A stretch of 64,000 bases of DNA from Williamsia muralis (GTDB lineage Bacteria > Actinomycetota > Actinomycetes > Mycobacteriales > Mycobacteriaceae): contig NZ_PEBD01000004.1 in assembly GCF_002735905.1 (NCBI RefSeq), positions 1 through 64,000 of the forward strand. The letters are read 5' to 3'. A program made the translations under genes and the position numbers. This document shows, one piece after another, positions 43,342 to 52,449 of this stretch (position 1 is its first letter; every line of letters starts with the position of its first letter). The notes below the pieces were generated by a model. The model was given only the letters and a program-made list of their open reading frames with translations. It was not told the origin of the DNA and did no database searches.

Positions 43342-43525
43342 CAAGTTGTCCAACAAGACCGAAGACTTCGGTGGCAAAGCGAAAGAGGTCACCGGTGACC
43401 TGACCGGCAACGATGAACTCAAGGGCGAGGGCAAGGCCGACCAGTTGTCGGCAGCAGTCAAAGACGGTGTCGAAGACACCGAGGACGCCGCCACCAACAT
43501 CAAGAACAAGCTGACCGGCGGCTAG
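43328..43525 (+). CDS. CsbD-family stress protein
   Basis: About 65 residues; GTG at 43328 with AAGGAG eight bases upstream, so it starts within the preceding gene. The small hydrophilic CsbD pattern is clear: DDKLSNKTEDFGGKAKEVTG, then TGNDELKGEGKADQ. CsbD proteins are abundant in the general stress response, with unknown mechanism. It closes the Asp23 operon. Confidence 0.85.
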   Translation: MGIDDKLSNKTEDFGGKAKEVTGDLTGNDELKGEGKADQLSAAVKDGVEDTEDAATNIKNKLTGG

Positions 43526-43550
43526 CGCTGATCGACCGGCCGCGTCCGAG

Positions 43551-44309
43551 ATGCAGCGTTTGAGAGTGGACGCCGAACGCAACCAGCACAATTCGATGTT
43601 TTACAAAGAACTGGCCGAGTGCGCCCTTCGATTGCATGGGCCCTGGACTGGCGTGACGCCCGATGACGTACTTCGAGAGGTGCGTAGAGCAGCTGTCGGA
43701 CTACTGCCGGCGGTTGACTACGCGAGTGTGACCTTGGTCAGTAGGCAAGTGCGCGGTCGCACGAACCAGATCGGTCTGTCCTTCGTCGACGAGGATGTCT
43801 CCACGCGCATCGATGCGTTGCACCACGAACACGGAACCGGTCCTTGCTTTGACGCAGTGTGGCAACCCGGGCCGCTGACGGTCAACGCTGTGACCACCGA
43901 GACCCGATGGCCTGCTCTGATGGCTGCGGTGCTTGAGCAGACCGAGATCAGATCATTGATGTCGATTCAGCTCAGGGCTGCAGACCAAACTCTCGGGGCG
44001 CTCAACTTGTTCGCCGTCGAGCCTTCGGCATTCACTCGTGAGATCAGAGAAGATGCGGTCATCCTGGCGACCCACGCCGCAATCGCCTTGTCGGCGGCAG
44101 ACCGACTCGAGCACATCAACAGAGCCTTGGAGTCACGAGATCTCATCGGACAAGCCAAAGGGATGCTCATGGAAAGGTTTGCGATCGACGCTGCCCAGGC
44201 CTTCGGCATCCTGCGGGAACTATCGCAGGACACCAACGTCCCTGTGGTCGACATCTGTGGCCGGCTCGTCAACGCAGACCATCCGAGCACACAACACAAC
44301 GACGTCTGA
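43551..44309 (+). CDS. GAF-ANTAR RNA-binding regulator
   Basis: 252 residues from the ATG at 43551; an ATG at 43594 may be the real start. A GAF domain (about 20-170; YASVTLVSRQ, HHEHGTGPCFDAVWQPGPLTV) is followed by an ANTAR helix bundle (RALESRDLIGQAKGMLMERF, AFGILRELSQDTNVPVVDIC). ANTAR domains bind paired hexaloop RNA hairpins and prevent termination. No such hairpins were recognised nearby. It lies 25 bases after csbD and may be in that operon. Confidence 0.85.
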   Translation: MQRLRVDAERNQHNSMFYKELAECALRLHGPWTGVTPDDVLREVRRAAVGLLPAVDYASVTLVSRQVRGRTNQIGLSFVDEDVSTRIDALHHEHGTGPCFDAVWQPGPLTVNAVTTETRWPALMAAVLEQTEIRSLMSIQLRAADQTLGALNLFAVEPSAFTREIREDAVILATHAAIALSAADRLEHINRALESRDLIGQAKGMLMERFAIDAAQAFGILRELSQDTNVPVVDICGRLVNADHPSTQHNDV

Positions 44310-44372
44310 GTCTCACCACTCAACGGTAGGTCCTGCTGGTGTGGCAAAGCAGCCGGTGATGCACTTCAGTGC

Positions 44373-45695
44373 TCACGGTCGGGTATTGGCCGACTCTCGG
44401 CGCCGTGCCCGAGCGATCGCAGGCGCGGCGGAGTATGGCAAGAGATTCTCGCGGTCGGCGGGAAGCAGAAGTTCGACGCCGGCTCTTTCGTCGAAGCGGT
44501 AAGGCTGTGCCAGCACGATTCCCGCGAAATGCTTTCTGAGGCGCGACATCTCGGCCCGGGCGGTGATGGCGCGTCCTCCGGTCCCGAACAGATCGACAGC
44601 CAACTGGGCCGCGCTGCGGCCCTCTCGATGCATGGCAAGCAGGTAGAGGATCTCGGTGTGGCGAGGTGTGGGCTCGTGTGTCCATTCGCCGAGTTCGCTG
44701 CGTATGTGGACTCGAGGGTGTTGGGACTGACGCAGATTGATGCTGATGGTCGTGACCATACCGGTTCCGGAGGCGGGTTCACCGAGTCTTGATACGCACG
44801 GACGGACAAGCCAGCCGCCGGGTAGAGGCTCGAAGTCACACACCCCGAGTTCGGGCAACCAGCACCGGCCGATGGCGAGATCGTCCGGCAACAGGACGCG
44901 GTCTCGCAACGCAACCGACTCGACCGCCGCAACCCACCCGTCGGAGTCCACGGCGAGCGCAGGGGACTGGAACCGGGCGAGCATCGGCGCGGCGATCGAC
45001 CGCAACCGGTCCAGGTGCTGCCGATGAGCTTCACGCAATCGTGACTCGGCCAGTCGAGCGACGGTATCGACCAATGCCAAAGTGGTCGGGTGGACGGTTC
45101 TGGCCGGGCCGCTGACGTCCACCGCGCCGACGACATGGCCCGTCCTGGGGTCCTTGATGGGAGCTCCGGCGCATGTCCACGGATGGTGGCTGCGGACATA
45201 GTGCTCCGCCGAGAAGATCTGTACCGCCCGACGCGAGACCAGCGCGGTTCCGATGGCGTTGGTCCCCACAGAATCTTCTGCCCAGCTCGCTCCTTCGGAG
45301 AAGCCAAGTGCGTTGGCTCTGTCAAGTACCGACGCAGAGCCGCTGCGCCACAACACCCGTCCATGGTGGTCAGCGACCACGAGGATGTTCTCTCCGTCCC
45401 GCACAACTGATTCCAACCCGTGCGCGAGGTCGCCAAGGATCTCGGACAACCCTGATTCGCGTCGCCTGAACTCCAATTCCGCAATGTCCATGTGATCAAC
45501 GTCCGGACGGGGTTGTTCAGGGTCGATTCCGAGGCCGCGCAGACGGCGCCACGAAGCGCCGACCACTTCGCGCGGACGTGCGGGAGATTTTCCTCCGCCC
45601 ATGGTTGCGTCATACACAGCAGACAGAATCTGCGCGTAGCGGAGGGGATCCTCACCCGCAGACAAGGCCGGTTCAGGGCCTGGCGACCGAGTCAT
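44373..45695 (-). CDS. GAF-domain regulator (AcoR-type N-terminus)
   Basis: 440 residues. The N-terminal region (YAQILSAVYDATMGGG, REVVGASWRRLRGLGIDPEQ) and a GAF domain (about 90-215; ADHHGRVLWRSGS, WAEDSVGTNAIGTAL, HPWTCAGAPIKDPRTG) match the front of AcoR-type acetoin regulators. The sigma-54 ATPase is absent. The C-terminus holds a winged-helix-like part (EPTPRHTEILYLLAMHREG, AEMSRLRKHFAG). It is cotranscribed with the diol dehydrogenase genes, 34 bases behind them. It probably binds the repeats at 47624-47686. Confidence 0.8.
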   Translation of the reverse strand: MTRSPGPEPALSAGEDPLRYAQILSAVYDATMGGGKSPARPREVVGASWRRLRGLGIDPEQPRPDVDHMDIAELEFRRRESGLSEILGDLAHGLESVVRDGENILVVADHHGRVLWRSGSASVLDRANALGFSEGASWAEDSVGTNAIGTALVSRRAVQIFSAEHYVRSHHPWTCAGAPIKDPRTGHVVGAVDVSGPARTVHPTTLALVDTVARLAESRLREAHRQHLDRLRSIAAPMLARFQSPALAVDSDGWVAAVESVALRDRVLLPDDLAIGRCWLPELGVCDFEPLPGGWLVRPCVSRLGEPASGTGMVTTISINLRQSQHPRVHIRSELGEWTHEPTPRHTEILYLLAMHREGRSAAQLAVDLFGTGGRAITARAEMSRLRKHFAGIVLAQPYRFDERAGVELLLPADRENLLPYSAAPAIARARRRESANTRP

Positions 45696-45729
45696 CGCTG
45701 TTGTGCTCCATCACCAACGAGGAGGTGGG

Positions 45730-46497
45730 CTACCGGAAGACCAGTCCGCCATCGATCAGTGCGGCCTGGCCTGTCATGTAGTCCGAGTCCGGGCCGGACA
45801 AATACGACACGAATGCGGCCACATCTTCCGGCGTCTGGGCCCTTCCGAGCGCAATACCATCCACGAACTTGTCGTACGTTGCGCCTTCCGCGGCGCCCGT
45901 GAGTTCGGCGAATCGCTTGTCGATGGTCACCCACATGTCGGTCCCGACGACGCCTGGACAATAGGCGTTGACGGTTATTCCATGTGCCGCATACTCTTTG
46001 GCCGCCGCCTGAGTCAGGGCGCGTACCGCGAACTTGGTGGCACTGTAGACACCGAGCATCGCGAACCCGTCGTGCCCGGCGATGGACGAGGCGTTGATGA
46101 TCTTGCCCCTGCCGCCGATGGACCTGAACTTCGCTGCTGCAGCCTGTATTCCCCACAACACCCCGTCGACGTTGACTGCCCAGATCTTCTGTACGTCGGC
46201 CGGACGGACATCGTCGATCGGTGCGACCTGCGCGATACCGGCGTTGTTGATCATGACGTCGAACCCGCCCAGGAAGTCGTGCGTATGGTCCACAGCTGCG
46301 AACACAGCGTCTCGATCGCTGACGTCGGCGACGAAAGTGGTTGCTTTGCGACCGATCTCGCGGACCTCGGCGGCGACGCACTCGACCGAGTCCCTGTTGA
46401 CATCGACGAGAGCGATGTCATGACCGTCGTTCGCGAGGCGAAGCGCAATACCTCGGCCGATTCCCTGTCCGCCTCCGGTGATGAGAGCGATGCTCAT
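45730..46497 (-). CDS. Acetoin/diacetyl reductase, SDR type
   Basis: 255 residues, start overlapping the upstream stop (ATGA). Cofactor site ALITGGGQGIGRGIAL, then ADVSD, VMINNAGIAQV, catalytic Ser (NASSIAGH) and YSATKFAVRALTQAAAKEY, then GVVGTDMW. The whole pattern is that of diacetyl/acetoin reductases ((S)-2,3-butanediol-forming, BudC/ButA). It interconverts diacetyl, acetoin and butanediol with NAD(H). It works with the zinc dehydrogenase encoded just upstream. Confidence 0.85.
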   Translation of the reverse strand: MSIALITGGGQGIGRGIALRLANDGHDIALVDVNRDSVECVAAEVREIGRKATTFVADVSDRDAVFAAVDHTHDFLGGFDVMINNAGIAQVAPIDDVRPADVQKIWAVNVDGVLWGIQAAAAKFRSIGGRGKIINASSIAGHDGFAMLGVYSATKFAVRALTQAAAKEYAAHGITVNAYCPGVVGTDMWVTIDKRFAELTGAAEGATYDKFVDGIALGRAQTPEDVAAFVSYLSGPDSDYMTGQAALIDGGLVFR

Positions 46498-47549
46498 GAC
46501 TGTCCTTTCGCGGGGTCGACCAGTACCTTCATCTTCGTGCCGGCGTGCAACGCCTCGAAGCCGTCATCGATCACCGACTCGAGGGTGATCTTGTCGACCC
46601 AGCCAGTCGTGTCGTACTTGCCCTGCGACATCAATTCGATCACCGACTCATAGTCGGCGGAGGTGTAGCACAAGGACCCCTGAATCCGGGATTCGTTCAT
46701 CACAATCCGCTGCAACGGTGTGGTGAGGGGCTTTTCGTAAATCGCCACGCTGATCAGTGGCTTGCGTGCGCCGATACACGCCAGAGCGGATTCGACGGCG
46801 GGCTGGACGCCGGCTGCGTCGTAGATCGCGTCAGCACCACGGCCTCCCGTCGCATCTGCGATGAAGCCCGGCACGTCGACCGCTGTCGGGTCCAGTGTTG
46901 TCGCGCCGAGTGCTTCGATGGAGGCCCGACGCGTAGCAGACGGTTCGACGACGTAGATCTCGCTCAGGCCCTTTCCGCGGAGCGCGAACCACAGCCCGAT
47001 ACCGATCGGGCCTGCACCGAACACCATTGCGGTGTCATCAGGTTCGGGATCTCCGAGGGTTGCGGCGTGGAACGCGACCGACATCGGCTCGACGAGCGCG
47101 CCGAGTTCGAGTGAGACGTTGTCAGGTAGATGGTGAATCATGTTCGTCGGAACGACAGTGAACTCGGCCATGCCGCCGTCGGACATCAAGCCGTGAAAAC
47201 CTATCTGCTGGCAGATGTTGTAGTTGCCGGACTGGCAGGGCCCGCACTGCCCACAGCGATACAGGGGCTCGATCGCGACGCGGTCCCCGACCTTGGTTCC
47301 GGTCACCCCTTTACCGATTTCGACGACCGTGCCGGAGAACTCGTGTCCGAGCACGAGCGGCATCTGCTGGTGAGTGAGTGCGTGCGGTTCGGTGGGAATG
47401 AAGATCGGCCCCGCGTAGTACTCATGGAGGTCGGTACCGCAGATCCCGTTGAACCCGACCTTGACCTTCACCTCCCCCTCGCCAGGTGACGGTTCGGGTA
47501 CGTCGGCGACTTCCACCTTGTTGGGGCCGTAATACACAGCTGCGCGCAT
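46494..47549 (-). CDS. 2,3-butanediol dehydrogenase, zinc MDR family
   Basis: About 351 residues; the ATG at 47549 follows GAGGAG at eight bases. Catalytic zinc ligands are in GICGTDLHEYYAGP (Cys) and LGHEFSGTVVEIG (His, Glu); the structural zinc cysteines in YRCGQCGPCQSGNYNIC; NAD site in VFGAGPIGIG. This is the (R,R)-butanediol dehydrogenase (BDH1/ButB) type. It lets the cell grow on butanediol or make acetoin. Together with the SDR and regulator it forms a three-gene operon reading away from the operator repeats at 47624-47686. Confidence 0.85.
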   Translation of the reverse strand: MRAAVYYGPNKVEVADVPEPSPGEGEVKVKVGFNGICGTDLHEYYAGPIFIPTEPHALTHQQMPLVLGHEFSGTVVEIGKGVTGTKVGDRVAIEPLYRCGQCGPCQSGNYNICQQIGFHGLMSDGGMAEFTVVPTNMIHHLPDNVSLELGALVEPMSVAFHAATLGDPEPDDTAMVFGAGPIGIGLWFALRGKGLSEIYVVEPSATRRASIEALGATTLDPTAVDVPGFIADATGGRGADAIYDAAGVQPAVESALACIGARKPLISVAIYEKPLTTPLQRIVMNESRIQGSLCYTSADYESVIELMSQGKYDTTGWVDKITLESVIDDGFEALHAGTKMKVLVDPAKGQS

Positions 47550-47623
47550 CGGGTTACTCCTCACGGGTCACATCGGCTCTATCCGATGCATCCATGTCTA
47601 TGTGACCTGGCGCACAAGCAACA

Positions 47624-47644
47624 GGGTTGCAGGACGTTGCAACG
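47624..47644. promoter_or_regulatory. Operator repeat 1, butanediol locus
   Basis: GGGTTGC-N6-TTGCAACG. An inverted copy lies at 47666-47686, centre to centre 42 bp (four turns). It is 75 bases upstream of the dehydrogenase start. Probable site for the GAF regulator at 44373-45695. Confidence 0.65.
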
Positions 47645-47665
47645 TGTCTGGATGTCTACGCCTCA

Positions 47666-47686
47666 CCTTGCAACCGTCCGCAACCC
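47666..47686. promoter_or_regulatory. Operator repeat 2, butanediol locus
   Basis: Reverse complement reads GGGTTGC-N6-TTGCAAGG, an inverted copy of the repeat at 47624-47644 (13 of the 14 defined bases outside the N6 spacer agree). It faces the membrane-protein gene at 47755. Confidence 0.65.
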
Positions 47687-47754
47687 TCCCCTCGGCTTTG
47701 TGATCCAGCTCATAGTTGCGACGCCAACCGCACACACCTCGAGGAGACGACACA

Positions 47755-48915
47755 ATGACCGCAACCGCAGGCGCCGAACCGGACGCGCCACCGACCACCG
47801 AACCCGAGTCGCCACAACGTCGCTGGCTGGCGTTTGGGTTTGCGAATCTGATTGTCGCCATGGCTATTTCAATGGTCACCTGGTACGTGCTGGCTGACCC
47901 GACAACAAGTCCGTGGAGCTTCTACCCGTTGCCGTTCAATGCTGCTCTCTTCTGGGCGATCCTGTTCATAGTCTTCATCGGATTCAATTGCGGTTTTGTC
48001 GGATTCGACAGACTTTCCCAACCGCTGCGAGGGCTGGCGATCCTGGGATCGACGTCCGTCTTTGCGGTCGCGGTGACCTGGCTTCTGGGAAGCGGGCTCG
48101 GCTCGATCTCTCCCGATTTCGCCGGCAGTCGCGAAGGTGGGCTCGGCTACTTCACCGGCGCGCTGTTCGTACTGTTCGGGTTCGCGACCTGGGTGATGGT
48201 TGTACTCAATTGGCAACACTGGCCGTGGACCGCGCTGAAGATGACGCAGCCCCTCATCGGCTTGTGCGAGATAGCGTTCATCGCTGTCCCCACGCTTACG
48301 CTCTATGTTGTTTTCGGGTTGCCGTCAGTGTCGTTGTCCGCGACCGATCCCTTGATGACGGTCGACACCGTACTCGGCTGGTTCTACTCGATCGTGGTGG
48401 CTGTGATCCTGACCGGGCAGACGCTCGACAACTGGCCGTGGAAGTTGTTCGGAGGCGGCGGTAGGACCGCTGTTGCCGCAACCTTGGGCAACCTCTGCCT
48501 CGGCACCGCAATCTATTTCCTGATGATCCCACTCGCCGAGGTTCTGCTCGGTTCGCAGGCATCCGATGAATTGGGGAGCGTTTTGCATCAGTTCCCGGCT
48601 CAGATCGGCGTGTGCTGGGCATTCTGGATGATCTTCTGGGCGAATGGCTTCGGCAACAGGTTCGCTCCACCGGTGCGCGCTGTACTCACCTTGGTGCTGG
48701 CCGTCGGCACGTTCCTTCTCTACTACTCGGTGGTCGCAGAGCACGTTCTGCACGAGCCCGAAGTCGCAGCCGGTGTGAACGGTAACGCCCTGGGATTCAT
48801 CGACTGGCTCGTATTGTGGACGCTGATCTACGTCGTCGGGTTCGAATCCCTGGGTTTGAGGAGATGGGGTCCTCGCCCGGCTGACATAGACGAGGAAACA
48901 ACCACAGACTCCTGA
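47755..48915 (+). CDS. Multi-spanning membrane protein
   Basis: About 386 residues; the ATG at 47755 follows GAGGAG at eight bases. About ten membrane helices, many aromatic residues (WSFYPLPFNAALFWAILFI, NWQHWPWTALKM, DNWPWKLFGGGG). No known transporter motif was recognised, and the Trp-Pro-Trp repeats are distinctive. It diverges from the butanediol dehydrogenase operon across the paired operator repeats, so it may move a diol, acetoin or related compound, or be needed in that pathway (inference). Confidence 0.65.
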   Translation: MTATAGAEPDAPPTTEPESPQRRWLAFGFANLIVAMAISMVTWYVLADPTTSPWSFYPLPFNAALFWAILFIVFIGFNCGFVGFDRLSQPLRGLAILGSTSVFAVAVTWLLGSGLGSISPDFAGSREGGLGYFTGALFVLFGFATWVMVVLNWQHWPWTALKMTQPLIGLCEIAFIAVPTLTLYVVFGLPSVSLSATDPLMTVDTVLGWFYSIVVAVILTGQTLDNWPWKLFGGGGRTAVAATLGNLCLGTAIYFLMIPLAEVLLGSQASDELGSVLHQFPAQIGVCWAFWMIFWANGFGNRFAPPVRAVLTLVLAVGTFLLYYSVVAEHVLHEPEVAAGVNGNALGFIDWLVLWTLIYVVGFESLGLRRWGPRPADIDEETTTDS

Positions 48916-48919
48916 ACGG

Positions 48920-49594
48920 TCAGGCGGGATCTGACGGTGGGATGGCTCGTTCGATGACCGAGCGAAGCGCGGAGTCGTAGGACGGGGGGAGGGGCCGGTG
49001 GCAGAGCTCGTGGGCTTCGGACAGCGGCACCCCGAGCGCTCTCAATACGTCTGTCGCCATTCGGTCGACCGCGGCTTCGCTGTCACGATCAGGGTCGTCC
49101 AGCAACAGACGTCCCAGTGCCAGTAGGGATCCTGCCACCAACGCCAGTGCAAGCTCAACGTCTTTGACGTCGAATCGGCCCTGCTGCGATGCGGCCAGGA
49201 TGTCGCGGCGCGATCGCGGAGCGAGTCCGAGATCGGAGGTGATCGGCGACATCGCCGAGTTCAGGAGCACTCGGCTCAGGTCTCGCTCGAGGCGGAACAG
49301 CCGCCCGGCGAGCCGGAATGACTGAGTGAACACCTCGACCGGGTCTTCGAGCCCCTCGGTCAAGGTGTCGAGGTACGCCCCGACCGATTCGAGTGCGCTG
49401 TCGATTGCCGCGCTGAACAGGTCTTCCTTGCTCTCGAAGTGGTTGTAGAACGAGCCCATTCCGACGTCGGCGGCTTGGGTGATCTCGAGGACGGGTGCAT
49501 TGACCCTGCCGTCGGCGATGAAACCCTGCGCAGCGGTGACAAGCGCCGCCCGGGTGCGCGCCTTGCGGCGCTCGAGTCGATTACCCTGCGTCAC
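48920..49594 (-). CDS. TetR-family regulator of the aromatic operon
   Basis: About 224 residues from a GTG at 49594 preceded by AGGAG; the frame is open further up but lacks a site. Helix-turn-helix: RTRAALVTAAQGFIADGRV, LEITQAADVGMGSFYNHFESKEDLF (about residues 12-56). The ligand domain is typical of the family. It lies 81 bases behind the P450 gene on the same strand, as the last gene of the presumed operon or from its own promoter. Confidence 0.8.
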   Translation of the reverse strand: MTQGNRLERRKARTRAALVTAAQGFIADGRVNAPVLEITQAADVGMGSFYNHFESKEDLFSAAIDSALESVGAYLDTLTEGLEDPVEVFTQSFRLAGRLFRLERDLSRVLLNSAMSPITSDLGLAPRSRRDILAASQQGRFDVKDVELALALVAGSLLALGRLLLDDPDRDSEAAVDRMATDVLRALGVPLSEAHELCHRPLPPSYDSALRSVIERAIPPSDPA

Positions 49595-49675
49595 TCGGGC
49601 TCCTGCGTTTTCGACAGTCAATCGTGGCCCTCGGCAGTATACCGACGGGGCCACCCAGGTGTGCCGGCCTGCGGC

Positions 49676-50854
49676 TCAGCTGAACCTGGCGCGGAATGAG
49701 GCGAAACCTTGCAGACAGTTGTTCGAGAGCGGAACCGGATCCGACACTTCGATGGTCTTGACCCGCGCGATCAACTCGCGCAGCAGGGTCTGCATCTCGA
49801 GCTTGGACAGCTGCATGCCTACACACGTGTGCATCCCGTGTCCCCAGCCGAGATTGCTGCCTCGTCGGTGCAGTGAGAATGTCTGGGGATCGTCGAAGTG
49901 GCGCTCGTCCATGTTCGCCGCGGCGTAAAGCAGCACAACGCGCTCACCTGCCCGGATCCTCACACCGTCGATGTCCGTGTTGTGACTCACCCTTCGAGTG
50001 AAGCCGCGAACAGGTGACGCCACGCGCACCGCCTCGACCACGGCGGTAGGGATCAATTCGGGGTCGGCTCTGAGTTGAGCGTAGAGCTTCGGATCGCGGC
50101 CCAGGCTCCAGAGCAGCTGGCTCGTCGCGAGGATGGTGGTGTCGAGACTCGGTGCCACGAAGTCGATCACCATGGTTCGCGCCTCGGACCTGCTGATCTC
50201 CCCGCGGTCGGCAGCATCAAAAACACTGGCCGCCCATCCGTCGGGCGTGACCTGCGAACGGCGCAGTCGCATCGTGTAGAGCAGCAACCCCAATGCCGTC
50301 GGAGTCGCGTCGATGGCTCGTCGGTTCAGCGGACCGAGAATGTCGAATGTGCCGGCACCCCAGGTGAGTAACTGCTGCGGTCCCACTTCGACACCGACGA
50401 GATCTGCAACTGCCGCAATCGGAAGCCGGGAGGCAAAGTCCGCAACTCCGTCGAATGAGTCCCGTTCCAGCAGTCGGTCCACGGTCGCGCGTGCTTCGTC
50501 GCGAAGGACGGGCAACGACGGCCGGATTGCGCGTGATACCAACGACTGCATCAGTATTCGACGACGGGCCGAATGGCGTTCATCATCGCTGGACAATACG
50601 GTCTTACGTCCGAGCAGATTCGCGACCGGGTTCGCCGCGACCCCGGTGCCACTACGAAAGGTGGCATTGTCACGCAGTGCACTCCGGACGTCGTCGAAAC
50701 GACCCATCGCCCACACCTTGTGTTTCGGCAGCCACACCACCGAGCCCGCGTCGCGGATCTGCCGGTAAACGGGTTGCGGATCGATCAGTGCCGTCTGTCC
50801 GTACAAGTCGACATCGACCACCGGGACATCTCGGCGCGACCGCGTGTTGAGCAT
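49676..50854 (-). CDS. Cytochrome P450
   Basis: About 392 residues from the ATG at 50854, after GGAGG at seven bases; an ATG at 50887 overlapping the upstream stop is possible. Heme Cys in LGWGHGMHTCVGMQL; ExxR in VVEAVRVASPVRGFTRR; I-helix APSLDTTI in place of the usual AGxDTT. No membrane anchor, so a soluble class I P450 that needs ferredoxin and reductase, neither of which is encoded here. It probably hydroxylates the aromatic or alkyl substrate of this operon. Confidence 0.85.
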   Translation of the reverse strand: MLNTRSRRDVPVVDVDLYGQTALIDPQPVYRQIRDAGSVVWLPKHKVWAMGRFDDVRSALRDNATFRSGTGVAANPVANLLGRKTVLSSDDERHSARRRILMQSLVSRAIRPSLPVLRDEARATVDRLLERDSFDGVADFASRLPIAAVADLVGVEVGPQQLLTWGAGTFDILGPLNRRAIDATPTALGLLLYTMRLRRSQVTPDGWAASVFDAADRGEISRSEARTMVIDFVAPSLDTTILATSQLLWSLGRDPKLYAQLRADPELIPTAVVEAVRVASPVRGFTRRVSHNTDIDGVRIRAGERVVLLYAAANMDERHFDDPQTFSLHRRGSNLGWGHGMHTCVGMQLSKLEMQTLLRELIARVKTIEVSDPVPLSNNCLQGFASFRARFS

Positions 50855-50883
50855 GTCTATGCCTCCAAGAGGTGATCGGGCTG

Positions 50884-52449
50884 TCATGCCGCGACGTTCG
50901 TGATGGGGGTACGGTGTGCGCGTCGGTAGACGGACAGCAGTTGCTCCACATCGGCTTCGGTTCGGGCTGATGCCATCACGACACGGTCGGGCCGGAGGAG
51001 CACCGCATACGTGTGATGTGCCCGCATCACCTCAGACGGGGATGGGTTCGTCGACGGGATACACGCCAGAGCCTCAACGTCGATGTGCGTCAGTCCCATA
51101 CGCGCGAGCCGATGGGCCGTGTCATCCCGCAAGGGACCACGGGTGATCAATGCGTAGCGCGGTCCGAGCAGGTTGTCGAGCCGGTGAATGCCGCCGGCCG
51201 TACACGCCCGCGGTTGCGGGAACAGGGTTCCGTTGAGGCGCGACAGTATTCCGCGGCGCCGAACCAGTGGCCCGTGGCGCAGGGAAGGGCTTGCATCGGG
51301 CAGAGCATGTGCGATGCGAGGAACGTGACATACCGCTGTGACTGCTGCTCTGCGGACGGAAGCGAGACGGTCCTGCCCACCGGTGAGGGCCCATCCGACT
51401 GCCAACGCCGTCAGGATGATTCGGGTGGCATGCGGTTTTCGTTCGGATTCGTAGGTGTCAAGCAGCGACTCAGGTGCAGAACCGTCGAGAACGTCGGCCA
51501 ACTTCCACGTCAGGTTGAACGCGTCGCGTAATCCCGAGCCGAGTCCCTGCCCGACAAACGGCGGTGTCTGATGAGCGGAGTCGCCGGCAAGGAAGACTCG
51601 ACCGTTGCGCCAGGTGTGGGCCACCCGTGCGCGAAAGGTGTAGACGGCCTGGCGCATTATCTGCGAATCCGCGAGTTCAGACGGGGTCATCCACGGTGAC
51701 AACAGCTTCTGCAACGTCTGCTCGGATCGCAGTGCGTCGAGGTCTTCGCCGTCGTGCACACGAAACTCCCAGCGGTATCGGCTTCCGGTGACCGGCATGA
51801 ACGTCGCAGCGCGGTCGGGGTCGCAGATCTGATGGACACCGCCCCACACGTCGAGCGGTGCCGGGGTCAGGACGTCGATCACCAACCATCGTTCGTCGAA
51901 GTGGAAGTCGCGCATGGTGATACCGAGTTGATCGCGCACAAGGCTGTTGGCCCCATCGCACCCGATCACAGCGGCCGCATCAACGAAGTCTGTGCCGCCA
52001 CTGCTGTTCTCGTAGCACACCACCGGCCGTGCGCCGCCGGCAACATCGGTGACCTGGCAACCACGCCTCAGGTCGATGAGGTCGACGGACGCTGCTTCGT
52101 CGAGAAGAACACCTTCGAGGTCGGGCTGGTCGAACATGCTTCCCAGCGGGTAGCCGTTGGCGCCGTCCTCGGTGCTGCGGGCGAACTCGGTCATTACTCG
52201 CCCGCGTCCGTTGATCAGCCTCATGCCCGGCATCGCCCGGGTGTGCGGCGCGAACTTCTCATCGACGCCGGCGGCCTGCAGTATCCGGAACACCTCGTCG
52301 TCGAGGTGCACCGCGCGTGGCAGCGGATACGGTTCGCGGTGACGCTCCAGGATCACCGTGGCAACACCGCGTTTGGCAAGGAGCAGAGCGCAGGCGAGCC
52401 CGACTGGGCCCGCGCCGACGATCACGACGGGGTCGCGCTGGGCGGTCAT
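50884..52449 (-). CDS. FAD-dependent aromatic hydroxylase, MhpA-like
   Basis: 521 residues, start overlapping the upstream FAH-type gene's stop (ATGA). FAD site VVIVGAGPVGLACALLL; DG motif AVIGCDGANSLVRDQLG; GD motif VFLAGDSAHQTPPFVGQGL. These are class A flavoprotein monooxygenases such as MhpA, which hydroxylates 3-(3-hydroxyphenyl)propionate to a catechol with NADH and O2. The neighbouring extradiol dioxygenase gene supports a catechol product. Confidence 0.85.
   Translation of the reverse strand: MTAQRDPVVIVGAGPVGLACALLLAKRGVATVILERHREPYPLPRAVHLDDEVFRILQAAGVDEKFAPHTRAMPGMRLINGRGRVMTEFARSTEDGANGYPLGSMFDQPDLEGVLLDEAASVDLIDLRRGCQVTDVAGGARPVVCYENSSGGTDFVDAAAVIGCDGANSLVRDQLGITMRDFHFDERWLVIDVLTPAPLDVWGGVHQICDPDRAATFMPVTGSRYRWEFRVHDGEDLDALRSEQTLQKLLSPWMTPSELADSQIMRQAVYTFRARVAHTWRNGRVFLAGDSAHQTPPFVGQGLGSGLRDAFNLTWKLADVLDGSAPESLLDTYESERKPHATRIILTALAVGWALTGGQDRLASVRRAAVTAVCHVPRIAHALPDASPSLRHGPLVRRRGILSRLNGTLFPQPRACTAGGIHRLDNLLGPRYALITRGPLRDDTAHRLARMGLTHIDVEALACIPSTNPSPSEVMRAHHTYAVLLRPDRVVMASARTEADVEQLLSVYRRAHRTPITNVAA

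Noticed and set aside
51092-51102. Another AGTCCCAT-like sequence
   Set aside because: It lies inside a coding region and lacks the TGGGGG half, so it is not a third copy of the promoter motif.
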